DNA from: Lachnospiraceae bacterium
GTDB taxonomy: Bacteria; Bacillota; Clostridia; Lachnospirales; Lachnospiraceae
Direction of reading: 5' to 3'
DNA length: 62,394 nt
Assembly (NCBI GenBank): GCA_017500935.1
Contig: JAFVXW010000045.1
Coordinates: 1 to 62,394 of the forward strand
The notes under the pieces are model-generated. The model was not told the DNA's origin. It saw nothing but the letters and a program-made list of their open reading frames with translations, and did no database searches. This document shows, one piece after another, positions 27,414 through 35,963 of this stretch. The translations under genes and the position numbers were made by a program. The first letter of the stretch is position 1. Every line of letters starts with the position of its first letter.

Positions 27414-27863
27414 TTGAATGCTTCTCTTCTTTCTGCACTGATCGGCCTGGCACGCGCTGCCGACAGTAATATTCCTTCAGAAACCACAGACCGCACCATG
27501 CTGAAAGGTCTGCTGACTCTGAGCGATATCCCTCAGGATATCACCGTTGAAAAGATTCATCTCGAAAAATACAAGTTAGTTCCTGACTGTCAATACTGCG
27601 CTTCTCCCTGTAAAAGAACTTCCGATCCTTCCCCTTCAGATCTGGATATTGATACTCCTGAAATCAGACATAAAAAACACCAGATTCTGAATGCAGCTCT
27701 CTCCATCGCCCCCGTTGTATATTGCAAATACACTGATGGCAAAAACTGTGAAGCGCTGTGCCTTCTTCTTTACCGTGCCCTTTTTGCACTCGGCGAAAAC
27801 TGGGACGAGAGTTATTTTGACTCTATTCTGGAGGATCTGGCAAAAACCTCCGACATCCTCTGA
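27414..27863 (+). CDS. Conserved cysteine-motif protein of unknown function
   Basis: 149 residues from a TTG at 27414 with GGAGG nine bases upstream. Mostly helical; a cluster CQYCASPCKR (about residues 59-68) could bind an Fe-S cluster or zinc, with two more cysteines near YCKY and EALC. It follows the ferredoxin gene by 36 bases and precedes a terminator, so both are likely one transcript under the divergent regulator. The pattern recalls accessory proteins of hydroxylamine reductase (Hcp) loci, but no Hcp is in the window. Function not recognised. Confidence 0.65.
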   Translation: MNASLLSALIGLARAADSNIPSETTDRTMLKGLLTLSDIPQDITVEKIHLEKYKLVPDCQYCASPCKRTSDPSPSDLDIDTPEIRHKKHQILNAALSIAPVVYCKYTDGKNCEALCLLLYRALFALGENWDESYFDSILEDLAKTSDIL

Positions 27864-27880
27864 GATAAAAGTATACACAT

Positions 27881-27914
27881 AAACGGCGGCCCCAATGACC
27901 AGGGCCGCCGTTTT
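27881..27914. terminator. Terminator after the ferredoxin operon
   Basis: Twelve-base perfect GC-rich stem (27881-27892 with 27902-27913), then Ts on the plus strand. It also lies at the end of the convergent phosphoesterase gene and may act on both strands. Confidence 0.9.
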
Positions 27915-27953
27915 ACTTTATTCATTATTCACGTGTCCATTTTTCCACGCTTT

Positions 27954-28817
27954 TTACACAGTATCTGCTTCCATCACAAAAATCCGTGCGTTTCCTTCCG
28001 CTGACAAGGCAGTAATATACTGCGGCACTTTTCCTCCGATCAGATCCTCATGCCAGAAATGCAGATGACCTGTGATCAGCCCTTTTACCGGTGAATTTTC
28101 TTCCAGAATCAGATCCTGCACCTTTTTCCAGTTGTCGTTTACGCACACACCTTTACCGCCAAGATTTAAATCTGATTTCCAGTAAGCCACCGTATCCTCA
28201 TGCAGCGTATCTGCATACAGCGGAATATGCTGCATGATAAACACATTTTCCTCACCTTCCAGCACTTCTTTCAGGGTTTCTGCCACACCATCTTCATAAT
28301 AATCCAGGGTGTCATCCAGTGCCACAAAGGTAATCTCACCGATTTTCTGCTTATGGATAAAGGTATTGCCGTTACTCCATTTTGAAAACACCGGTCTGTG
28401 CGCGATCATGGCATGCGGCGTATGGTAATCATTAAAATGAGACCAGTCATGATTTCCCAACACATATACATAAGGAATCTTTAACTGCGCCAGCTTTTTT
28501 CCAAGTCTTCTCAGATTCTCTTCTGTCGGACAATCCAGAATATCTCCAGTCAAAAGCACACCATCCAGCGCCTGCGGATCCTCCGGATCACTGTGGCTGT
28601 CAGCATATGAAAACAATGCATCAAAGAATTCGTCTGAGCGCACACTCGCTCTGGAGAAAAGACCAATGCGGGGAGTCTCATACTCCACCCGCTCTTTGCT
28701 CACCTTTTCATCCAATAAAACCAGATGCGCATCTGTAATATGTAAAAAACGATATGTTTTCTTTAAACCCTCAACTTTTACATGTGTTTCTTTTAACTGC
28801 AGCATATCCTGATACAT
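27954..28817 (-). CDS. Calcineurin-like metallophosphoesterase
   Basis: 287 residues. All five metal motifs are present in order: DAH (ITDAHL), GD (LLTGDILD), GNHD (VLGNHDWSH), H (MQHIPL) and GHLH (ITGHLHFW). No signal peptide, so cytosolic. The substrate is unknown; similar proteins act on phosphodiesters or nucleotides. It lies 14 bases after the large glycosidase gene and is probably co-transcribed, suggesting a link to glycan use. Confidence 0.88.
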   Translation of the reverse strand: MYQDMLQLKETHVKVEGLKKTYRFLHITDAHLVLLDEKVSKERVEYETPRIGLFSRASVRSDEFFDALFSYADSHSDPEDPQALDGVLLTGDILDCPTEENLRRLGKKLAQLKIPYVYVLGNHDWSHFNDYHTPHAMIAHRPVFSKWSNGNTFIHKQKIGEITFVALDDTLDYYEDGVAETLKEVLEGEENVFIMQHIPLYADTLHEDTVAYWKSDLNLGGKGVCVNDNWKKVQDLILEENSPVKGLITGHLHFWHEDLIGGKVPQYITALSAEGNARIFVMEADTV

Positions 28818-28831
28818 AACGATTCCTCCGC

Positions 28832-31780
28832 TCAGTTACAGTCAATACCAAACCGAACAAACGCATAGCGTTCTCTGAACATTTCGCATTCTTCGCCTTC
28901 CCACATATTTTCCAGAGAGAAAGTGGTAGGTCCTACTGCCAGAGGCTCAGGATTTGCAAAGTGATGCGGTCCCAGCAGGTTTCTGTTGGCATTGAAAATC
29001 TTTAAGGCAATGGTATTCTCACCCTCTTTTAAGAATGCAGAAAGATCCATATGGCGCTTAAACATCATTCTGCCGGCATATTCACCGTTTACAGTCACAT
29101 CGCAGACTGCATAACGGCCGTCCACATACAGTTCGGTTGCTGCATCCTGTGTATAAGTATATGAAGTCTGCGCCTCGATGGCACCGCCAAAGAAAGGATA
29201 ACCATCCATCACAATATTGGAAAAATCAATCTCATCTTTCTGTGCGGTCAGTGCAAAAGTGCCGTCATAGCAGAAGGAATTATTGACATCAGGCTGCATT
29301 TTTTCCTTGTCTGTCTTTACGCAGAAATTGCCCACCAGATAAATACTCTCAATCTCCGTATCAAAATTCAGGCAGTTTCTTAAAGATTCGGAAACACCGC
29401 CGTAAAGTACATAGTACACATAATCCTGCTGGAAGTAGTTGATCTGCATCACGATCTCGTTGCTGCCTTCCTGCATGAAAGGTGCGATATCCGCAGTCAC
29501 AAAGCTTCTGTCCAGCCACCAATCGCCGTCAAGTGAAACTGCATTGCCGTTTACAGTCACGGATCTGTATGTAAGAGGTTCTGCCGCCACTTTTAAGGAT
29601 GCAGGCATTTCTTCTATATTAAAGGTAAACTTAAGCCACAGATCTCCCTGATATTTTGCACGCAGCAGCAGATCCTTGATCTGGATGATCGGGCGGGATT
29701 TTTCATAATTCACACCGTCATAGGAAATCTGCGCATAGTCCAGGGTCATCATGTTTTCAGGAAGTGCAGTCAGGGTAAAGCCGTTGTTGAGCGGAATACG
29801 GTTTTCTGCGCAGCAGTCCGCTTTTTTGGCACAGCAGATATTTTCTTCAGCACAGCAGGAAGATTCTGCATTTTCCACCAGCACATAGGACTGGGAATCT
29901 TCAAAGGTCAATGTAACGGTATAATCGCCGTTGTCAGACTTACAACCACACAGTGCCTGATATTCCAGCGTATCCAGATTCAGCAGATACAAGCCATTGC
30001 AGTTATGTACCGTAATATCCACATCTTTGATCAGATCACCAGTCAGATTGGTCACAAAGAAGATACGGCCGTTTTCTGTATTTCTGGTCATGCAGCGAAG
30101 CTGTTTTACATTTGCATCATCTTTACGAATCACTGCTTCTGCAGTTGCCCTGATCTCCTCAAAGGTGCAGTTTGCTGTCAGCCAGGACAGATCAGCCTTG
30201 CGGCCGTCGATACGGCTGGGCACTTCTCCGTACAGATATACTTTGCCGCCGTTTTCCAGATAAGCCTTTAACAGAGCTGCTGTGGAGGCATCCAGGGTTT
30301 CCATGACGGGAACCACCACATAATCATAGGTGCACAGACCCACTTTCATCTGGCTGCCTTCCACGGATGCCATATCCGCCATCATGCATTCATCACCGAA
30401 ATGATAAGGAATCTGATTTTCAGACAGCAGACTGTTTAATCCATACAGGTCTTCCTGCAGTTTTTCAATGGATGCTTCGTCTTCTTTTCTCTTATAGTCC
30501 AGATATGCTGCATGGATCGGATGGATTACCAGCACCCTGGCAGCTTCTGTACCGCGGGACACAATATAACCCAGATTGTTGAAGTAATTGTCAAAATCCT
30601 TCATCGCAGACTGCCAGGGCAGATGCTCGGAATAATGACAGGGATAATCGTTCTTTCTCTGACCGCGGATGGAATACGGATACAGATGCTGACACATCAT
30701 GTTGACACCGTTTACATACTGCAGTTCCGTGATGCGCTTTAACTCATTGGGAGAAACATCCCAGCCGCAGCAGCCGAACATTTCGGAAAGCGCCTGTTTT
30801 TTACCCAACTGTTCGCAGGCAGATCCAAGCTGTCTGGGCGCGATATCACTGGCCACATTACGTCCCAGATAGTCGATGCCCGGAATATGTTCGTACTGAT
30901 AAAAAGGCATAATACCGCCGCAGCACCACATCTGTCCTGCCAGGAAGGATTCTTCCACCGCATGGCCGGTCAGCTTGCAGCCGTTTTCTTCGCACCAGTC
31001 ATAAACCACCTTGATCCAGTTGTTAATAAACAGTTCATGGCACAGGCGGTAGTAATCCCAGCGGAATTCCTTGGCGCCCTCAAAATCCACAAACAATGCT
31101 GCCAGATTTTCAAACACATCATAGCCGTAACGATTGGAAAATTCTGCAGGCATCTTATTGGACCAGGGTGTTGCCCAGCGATAATACTGAGGTTCATCGG
31201 TGAAAAAGCCGGGCATTGCATCAGAAAATCCCACTTTTTCCTTATATTCTTCGTGGGTCAGCTGCAAAAACTTTCTGGTGATATCCGCATCCAGAGCATC
31301 GATCTGGGATTCATCCCATCCCTGTCTTACCACGCCGTATTCTGCAACGCCTTCTTCTGCAGCAGTTACCCTGCGGCAGGTTCCGTCTACAATTACATAG
31401 ACACCCAGAATATCCTCACCCTCCGGCCAGGTATTACTGGTTTCGTATTTGACACAGGTCGCCCAGTTTGCCTTATCCTTTAAAAGCTTACCGCCCGCAA
31501 AACCGCTGGGCCATCCGTTTTCGTCATAACTCCATGCTTCCATGCCAAGCTTCTTCGCTTCATCCACACAGGCACGGATGCAGTCATACCATTCTTCGCT
31601 TAAATATTCGGTTTCCAGACCGCCGCGGGCATGCATGAAAAAGCCTTTCATTCCCATATCATGCATCACATTGATCTGTCTGCGCAGTTCTGCTTCCTCT
31701 AATTTGTCATTCCAGCTCCAGAAAGGAATACTGCCATATTCAAGGGCATTCTTTTTGATGTCTTCCACAAAACGCTGCAT
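28832..31780 (-). CDS. Large glycoside hydrolase, alpha-L-rhamnosidase (GH106)-like
   Basis: 982 residues from the ATG at 31778-31780, which has AAGGAG eight bases upstream; a longer frame has no such site and overlaps the promoter. The N-terminal PFWSWNDKLEEAELRRQI, GMKGFFMHARGGLETEYLS and WSYDENGWPSGFAGG motifs mark a family of clan-A-like barrels related to GH106 rhamnosidases. C-terminal beta-sandwich sugar-binding-like regions follow. No signal peptide, so it acts on imported oligosaccharides. Odd: residues about 642-657 hold three CC pairs as CCAE/CCAK/CCAE repeats in a linker between domains. Its own promoter and a terminator separate it from the gene upstream. Confidence 0.8.
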   Translation of the reverse strand: MQRFVEDIKKNALEYGSIPFWSWNDKLEEAELRRQINVMHDMGMKGFFMHARGGLETEYLSEEWYDCIRACVDEAKKLGMEAWSYDENGWPSGFAGGKLLKDKANWATCVKYETSNTWPEGEDILGVYVIVDGTCRRVTAAEEGVAEYGVVRQGWDESQIDALDADITRKFLQLTHEEYKEKVGFSDAMPGFFTDEPQYYRWATPWSNKMPAEFSNRYGYDVFENLAALFVDFEGAKEFRWDYYRLCHELFINNWIKVVYDWCEENGCKLTGHAVEESFLAGQMWCCGGIMPFYQYEHIPGIDYLGRNVASDIAPRQLGSACEQLGKKQALSEMFGCCGWDVSPNELKRITELQYVNGVNMMCQHLYPYSIRGQRKNDYPCHYSEHLPWQSAMKDFDNYFNNLGYIVSRGTEAARVLVIHPIHAAYLDYKRKEDEASIEKLQEDLYGLNSLLSENQIPYHFGDECMMADMASVEGSQMKVGLCTYDYVVVPVMETLDASTAALLKAYLENGGKVYLYGEVPSRIDGRKADLSWLTANCTFEEIRATAEAVIRKDDANVKQLRCMTRNTENGRIFFVTNLTGDLIKDVDITVHNCNGLYLLNLDTLEYQALCGCKSDNGDYTVTLTFEDSQSYVLVENAESSCCAEENICCAKKADCCAENRIPLNNGFTLTALPENMMTLDYAQISYDGVNYEKSRPIIQIKDLLLRAKYQGDLWLKFTFNIEEMPASLKVAAEPLTYRSVTVNGNAVSLDGDWWLDRSFVTADIAPFMQEGSNEIVMQINYFQQDYVYYVLYGGVSESLRNCLNFDTEIESIYLVGNFCVKTDKEKMQPDVNNSFCYDGTFALTAQKDEIDFSNIVMDGYPFFGGAIEAQTSYTYTQDAATELYVDGRYAVCDVTVNGEYAGRMMFKRHMDLSAFLKEGENTIALKIFNANRNLLGPHHFANPEPLAVGPTTFSLENMWEGEECEMFRERYAFVRFGIDCN

Positions 31781-31834
31781 AGCTTGTTCTCCTTTGTTAT
31801 CAGCTGCTCTTATGGGGCAGCCGTTGTTGCTTTT

Positions 31835-31863
31835 ATTATATATGGTTGTGTGTAAATTCTCAA
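31835..31863 (-). promoter_or_regulatory. Promoter of the large glycosidase gene
   Basis: -35 TTGAGA (31858-31863), 17-bp spacer, -10 TATAAT (31835-31840). The leader contains a GGCTGC/GCAGCT hairpin (31799-31822). Confidence 0.7.
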
Positions 31864-31864
31864 T

Positions 31865-31892
31865 TAAAAAAGCTGCCATTATCGACAGCTTT
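31865..31892 (-). terminator. Terminator between the nucleotidyltransferase and glycosidase genes
   Basis: Stem AAGCTG/CAGCTT around about 10 bases, followed by six Ts on the minus strand (31865-31870). It starts about 15 bases after the nucleotidyltransferase stop. Confidence 0.75.
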
Positions 31893-31907
31893 TCCATGTA
31901 TACGCGC

Positions 31908-32966
31908 TTATAACTTTTTATAATCCCGCAGGTCTGCTTCCAGACCTCTTGCATGGTATTCTGCAAGAATTTCCTGTTCCACGCGTTCAAATCCCTGTGC
32001 CAGCTTTTTCAGGTTCTTCACATCCAGATCCCGATACAGCACCGGCATGGGCATACCGGTGTTAGCTTCCAGCTCTTCCAGAAAATTCTGGGCACAGAAA
32101 GACACCAGACAGGCCATTTCCCGGTCGTTTTGTTCCAACAGGCGTACCACTTTGTTTTTATAATTGGAGAAAAATTCTTCATACCAGCCATCGACAGTAC
32201 CGGGATCGCGCCGCAGTTCTTCCATCTTTAGAGCCATCACGGTTTCTTTTTTGTCTTTCCAGAATTGTTCTGTGACGCGGCAGGCTGATACTGCGACAAT
32301 ACGGATTTCTTCCATCCGCTCTGCATCCATGGCTTCATGCCATAACTGCATGAAGTTATCCGGAGTCTCCATCTGCTCAATCTCGGCGATGCGGTCTTTG
32401 ATACCGTACTTATAGTAGGTATTGTTGAGCACACAGATCACATCGGTTAGCATCAGCATCATGCCGGTCAGCCGGTCTTTCGCCCACAAGATTTCTTCTG
32501 TCAGGAAGATATCTGCCAGCAGCTGTTTGGCCTGCTTCAGGGACTCTTCTGCAGTGTGAATCTGTTTTTCCGAAAGGGGCTGCGCCATGATTTCCTGCTG
32601 CCGCTTTACCAGTTCCATCCACCGGTTTTTCACAATGTCATCGGCATACCAGAGGGGAACCACATCTGCAATATGGGATGCCCAGGTGGTTCCCGCCATG
32701 TTCTCCACGCGCTTCCAGCTCATGGTATAAAAATCGTAGCCAATCCGAATGCCGTCCCAGTCCACCAGAAAGCATTCGCCGATGGTCTTTTCTGCATTTT
32801 CATTGGCAATGATCACCAGATCCAGATCGGAATACTCATCTTCTTTGCCGGCGGCGCAGGAGCCGGTGAGGCCGATGAAATCGATTTGGCCGGCGTAGTC
32901 GGTTTCCGTAAGCTGTACCAGCCAGCGGATCAATACATTGTTACGAATATCTGTTGAAATTCCCAT
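31908..32966 (-). CDS. Nucleotidyltransferase-domain protein (aminoglycoside-NTase-like fold)
   Basis: 352 residues. The N-terminal LTGSCAAGKEDEYSDLDLVI has the G-S plus DxD metal motif of DNA-polymerase-beta-type nucleotidyltransferases. The remaining 250 residues are helical and charged without a familiar signature. It could modify a small molecule (as kanamycin nucleotidyltransferases do) or a protein; the substrate is unknown. It lies between GH43 and the large glycosidase but ends in its own terminator. Confidence 0.7.
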   Translation of the reverse strand: MGISTDIRNNVLIRWLVQLTETDYAGQIDFIGLTGSCAAGKEDEYSDLDLVIIANENAEKTIGECFLVDWDGIRIGYDFYTMSWKRVENMAGTTWASHIADVVPLWYADDIVKNRWMELVKRQQEIMAQPLSEKQIHTAEESLKQAKQLLADIFLTEEILWAKDRLTGMMLMLTDVICVLNNTYYKYGIKDRIAEIEQMETPDNFMQLWHEAMDAERMEEIRIVAVSACRVTEQFWKDKKETVMALKMEELRRDPGTVDGWYEEFFSNYKNKVVRLLEQNDREMACLVSFCAQNFLEELEANTGMPMPVLYRDLDVKNLKKLAQGFERVEQEILAEYHARGLEADLRDYKKL

Positions 32967-33034
32967 TTGCTATTACCTCCATTGTTTTCATCATAAAATT
33001 GACACATTTCTTCGGCAATAGCCAAATAGTATAA

Positions 33035-34303
33035 TCACTTTTCAAACCCAAACCAATCCACACAAATCCCTTTTCCATCCATCAGAATCCACACAGCCTT
33101 CACGCCTTCCACAGTCCGTGTCAGTTCCCCGGACAGCTCTGCGAATTCTTCTGCATTCACTTCCACGCTTCCTACAATGCCGTAATCCTGCACCATCACA
33201 GACACCTTGCCGCATCCGCTGGCGCGCACTTTCCATGCTTTTGCGCCATCCGCCAGATCAATATACTTGTACTCTGCCCAGTCTTCGATCCAGTTGCCGC
33301 CGCCGGCATTGGTCAGCACTTCATTCACATCATCCGCGAACCGGTCGCAGCCTGCTTCGGGTGCGATATAAACATTTCCCTTCATACGGCAGGCCACAGA
33401 TGCGTCAATGGCAGCAAAGCCGTTAATGGGGCCGGAAGCACCCTGGGAAGTCATTTCCACTTCCTTAATAAAGCCGTTTTCATCAAAGAAAATGGGCTCC
33501 ACACATACACGTCTGCTGGTGACGGAATTCTGGGAGGATCTGTGATAAAAAACATACCACTGCCCGTTGAATTCTTCGATGGAACCGTGATCATTCCAGG
33601 ACTTGGGATCACAGTAGATATTGTCCACGATCACACCACCCTTTTTGTAAGGTCCAAGGGGCGCGTCTGCCACTGCGTAGGACATACAGGTGGCTTTGCC
33701 TCTGGCGATATCGGTGTATACCATATAATATTTGCCGTTGCGCTTGCGGATGGAGGCACCTTCGTGGAAACCGTGTTCCATCTCGGTCAGCAGACTGGTA
33801 TTCAGGGTATCCATATCCAGAGATGCCATGTCGGGATTCATCTTTGCGCCCATAAGGCGGAACTGTCCCCAGAAATAATAAGCCTGTCTGTCATCATCCA
33901 CAAAAATGGAAGGGTCAATACTCCTGCCGTCAGCCCCCTCGATTGCCTTTGCATTTCCGAATGGGCCTGCCGGACTGTCGGCTTCTGCCACACCTTCAAA
34001 ATTGTTCTCGCCACAGATATACAGATAATACTTACCGTCCTTATGAATGGCATCCGGCGCGTACAGAATCGTGTCCGGGCTCCAGGGAATACCGGGATTC
34101 TCTGCGTAATTCTGAAAAGAAACACCGCAGTCTGTCCACTGTTCCAGCTTGGGATCCTCTGTCACAAAAACATGATACTTTTTACTGCAGTATGCCGGAT
34201 CTCCGGAAATATCCTGAGAACCGTAAAGATATAGTTTACCGTCGGGCATGACACGTGCTTCCACATCCGGTGTGAAATATTTTCTGGGTAAAATCGGATT
34301 CAT
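33035..34303 (-). CDS. Glycoside hydrolase family 43 protein with C-terminal CBM6-like domain
   Basis: 422 residues from the ATG at 34301-34303, with GGAGG five bases upstream. The five-bladed propeller has the three family acids: base Asp13 (FTPDVEAR), pKa-modulating Asp130 (SIDPSIFVDDD) and acid Glu181 (FHEGASIRKRNGKYYMVYT). The last 120 residues (CRMKGNVYIAP, CGKVSVMVQDYG) look like a carbohydrate-binding domain. No signal peptide, so it likely trims imported arabino- or xylo-oligosaccharides. A promoter lies at 34369-34396. Confidence 0.9.
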   Translation of the reverse strand: MNPILPRKYFTPDVEARVMPDGKLYLYGSQDISGDPAYCSKKYHVFVTEDPKLEQWTDCGVSFQNYAENPGIPWSPDTILYAPDAIHKDGKYYLYICGENNFEGVAEADSPAGPFGNAKAIEGADGRSIDPSIFVDDDRQAYYFWGQFRLMGAKMNPDMASLDMDTLNTSLLTEMEHGFHEGASIRKRNGKYYMVYTDIARGKATCMSYAVADAPLGPYKKGGVIVDNIYCDPKSWNDHGSIEEFNGQWYVFYHRSSQNSVTSRRVCVEPIFFDENGFIKEVEMTSQGASGPINGFAAIDASVACRMKGNVYIAPEAGCDRFADDVNEVLTNAGGGNWIEDWAEYKYIDLADGAKAWKVRASGCGKVSVMVQDYGIVGSVEVNAEEFAELSGELTRTVEGVKAVWILMDGKGICVDWFGFEK

Positions 34304-34368
34304 AGCTACCTCCATGGTGGATTATTGTAACGTAACGCAAAAGAAATCTTTCATGTTTCTTCTACTTT

Positions 34369-34396
34369 ATTATAATTCATCCCCCGGAAAACACAA
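34369..34396 (-). promoter_or_regulatory. Promoter of the GH43 gene
   Basis: -35 TTGTGT (34391-34396), 16-bp spacer, -10 TATAAT (34369-34374). Downstream of it at 34325-34340 is a direct repeat of GTAAC that might be an operator. It is back-to-back with the promoter at 34403-34431. Confidence 0.65.
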
Positions 34397-34402
34397 GGCT
34401 TA

Positions 34403-34431
34403 TTGCATTGGCTCCGTCATAATGCTATACT
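34403..34431 (+). promoter_or_regulatory. Promoter of the DUF4236-type gene
   Basis: -35 TTGCAT (34403-34408), 17-bp spacer, -10 TATACT (34426-34431), 37 bases before the ATG. Confidence 0.7.
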
Positions 34432-34468
34432 GATAAAAAACCATGTACCAAAGAGAGGAGATAATAGT

Positions 34469-35008
34469 ATGGGACTTCGTTTTCATAAAAGCTTCAAAAT
34501 TCTGCCCGGCGTCAAATTAAACATCAATAAAAAGAGCGTGGGCGTTACCCTGGGTACCAAAGGTGCTCATTACACCATCAACTCCAGCGGCAAGCGCACT
34601 GCCTCCGTAAGCCTTCCGGGAACCGGACTTTCCTATTCTACTTCCACCTCCGGAAAAAATAAGGAAAAAGAAAAAACAGATCCCAAGGCAAAAGCCAACA
34701 AGCTGATCCGCATCGGTATTGCCATCGCTGTTTTGGTTTGTGTGGGACTGGCCGTTAAATCCAGTCTGGATGAAAAGAAAGCAGAAAAAGCCGCCGAGAC
34801 AGCAGCCATCACCCAGACAGTTGAAAACACCGAGATGAAAACCGCCGGTGCTGCCGGTTCTGCTGCCGCAGGCTCCATGGTATGGGTATCCGGTTCCGGT
34901 TCCAAATACCACAGCAAATCTGACTGCAGCGGCATGGAGGGCGCCACACAGATCACTTTGGAAGAAGCCCAAAAAGACGGAAAAACAGCATGTAAACGAT
35001 GCTATTGA
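34469..35008 (+). CDS. DUF4236-domain membrane protein with C-terminal metal-site-like tail
   Basis: 179 residues from the ATG at 34469 with GAGGAG upstream. Residues 1-55 match the DUF4236 pattern (GLRFHKSFKILPGVKLNINK, then GTGLSYS). A basic linker precedes one transmembrane helix (about 78-97), then an Ala/Thr-rich stretch and a C-terminal segment YHSKSDCSGM...CKRCY with Cys at three positions, resembling small Ada-like or zinc-binding tails found in nuclease and surface proteins. The tail would be outside if the N-terminus is inside. Function unknown. Confidence 0.7.
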   Translation: MGLRFHKSFKILPGVKLNINKKSVGVTLGTKGAHYTINSSGKRTASVSLPGTGLSYSTSTSGKNKEKEKTDPKAKANKLIRIGIAIAVLVCVGLAVKSSLDEKKAEKAAETAAITQTVENTEMKTAGAAGSAAAGSMVWVSGSGSKYHSKSDCSGMEGATQITLEEAQKDGKTACKRCY

Positions 35009-35050
35009 TTTTTCTGCGATGTAAGAGAAAAAATGTATAATTGCATTAAA

Positions 35051-35094
35051 AAATCCTGTTTCAAATCTTTTTTCTGAGGTTTGAAACAGGATTT
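35051..35094. terminator. Strong bidirectional terminator
   Basis: Fifteen-base perfect stem (35051-35065 with 35080-35094), A-run before it and T-run after it. It ends both the DUF4236-type gene and the long minus-strand transcript that finishes with the phosphodiesterase. Confidence 0.93.
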
Positions 35095-35139
35095 TTTCTT
35101 TTTCTCAGTTCTTCTGCACCGGCCCCTTACTGCTCAGCC

Positions 35140-35913
35140 TCATTTCGCCAAAGATCTTCCTTCCCACTCTCTCGCCGGGGTTACAGACATGATATCCGCA
35201 ATGGTAGGCGCGATATCCAGAATGCTGATGCCTTCCAGCTGACGGCCGGGTTCAAATCTCTTTCCGATATAGAACATGGGAATGGTCATATCTTCCGGCA
35301 GATCGGTTCCGTGCGCACGGTCATGGCCGCCGTGATCCGCAGTCACGATGATGGTGTATTCATCACCGCAGGCTTCATAAACCCGTTTTACATTGTCCAG
35401 TGCCATGCTGATGCGTTCCAGATAAGCAGGTGTCATCCAGCCATTGTCATGGCCGCCCTTTTCATCTGTTTCTACCATATATAAGAACACAAAATCCGGT
35501 TTGCTCTTTTCAATGCGATAAAGTGCCATATCTGTCAGACTGGTATCAGAAGATTCCTCTGTATAGGCATTGATATATGCGGAGAATTTAAGAGATTCCG
35601 GTCTGGAAACATCGCGCAGCGGCTCCCATCCGTAATACATGGCGCTGACACCGCCATGGTTGGCGATCTGCTCAAACAGTCCATTGATGGGGCGCGCAAA
35701 GGGAATGTACAGGTTGGTGGTAATGCCGTGTCTCTGGGGTGTCACACTATGAAACAGGGACGTGTGACAGGGCAGCGTCACGGAAGGAAATACTGTGCTT
35801 CCGTTTAAAGTATAAGAAGCAATCTTCATCATTTCCTGTGCAAAAGGGTTGCCGCAGTTTAAAAATCCATCCGGTCTCATGCCGTCAATTGAAATGAGAA
35901 TTACTTTTTCCAT
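35140..35913 (-). CDS. Alkaline-phosphatase-superfamily phosphodiesterase / nucleotide pyrophosphatase
   Basis: 257 residues from the ATG at 35911-35913 with AAGGAG upstream. The metal and nucleophile motifs of the NPP group are visible: ISIDGMRPD, STVFPSVTLPCHTSLFHS (Thr nucleophile), METDEKGGHDNG and TADHGGHDRAHGTD. No signal peptide. It probably cleaves phosphodiesters such as nucleotide sugars or glycerophosphodiesters; substrate unknown. It lies 50 bases after the barstar-esterase gene and just before the terminator, so it may be the last gene of the sigH-containing transcript. Confidence 0.88.
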   Translation of the reverse strand: MEKVILISIDGMRPDGFLNCGNPFAQEMMKIASYTLNGSTVFPSVTLPCHTSLFHSVTPQRHGITTNLYIPFARPINGLFEQIANHGGVSAMYYGWEPLRDVSRPESLKFSAYINAYTEESSDTSLTDMALYRIEKSKPDFVFLYMVETDEKGGHDNGWMTPAYLERISMALDNVKRVYEACGDEYTIIVTADHGGHDRAHGTDLPEDMTIPMFYIGKRFEPGRQLEGISILDIAPTIADIMSVTPAREWEGRSLAK

Positions 35914-35963
35914 TGTTTCTCTCCTTTTTCTCAATCGTGTATTTTGGTTTCTTCATTCAGCTA

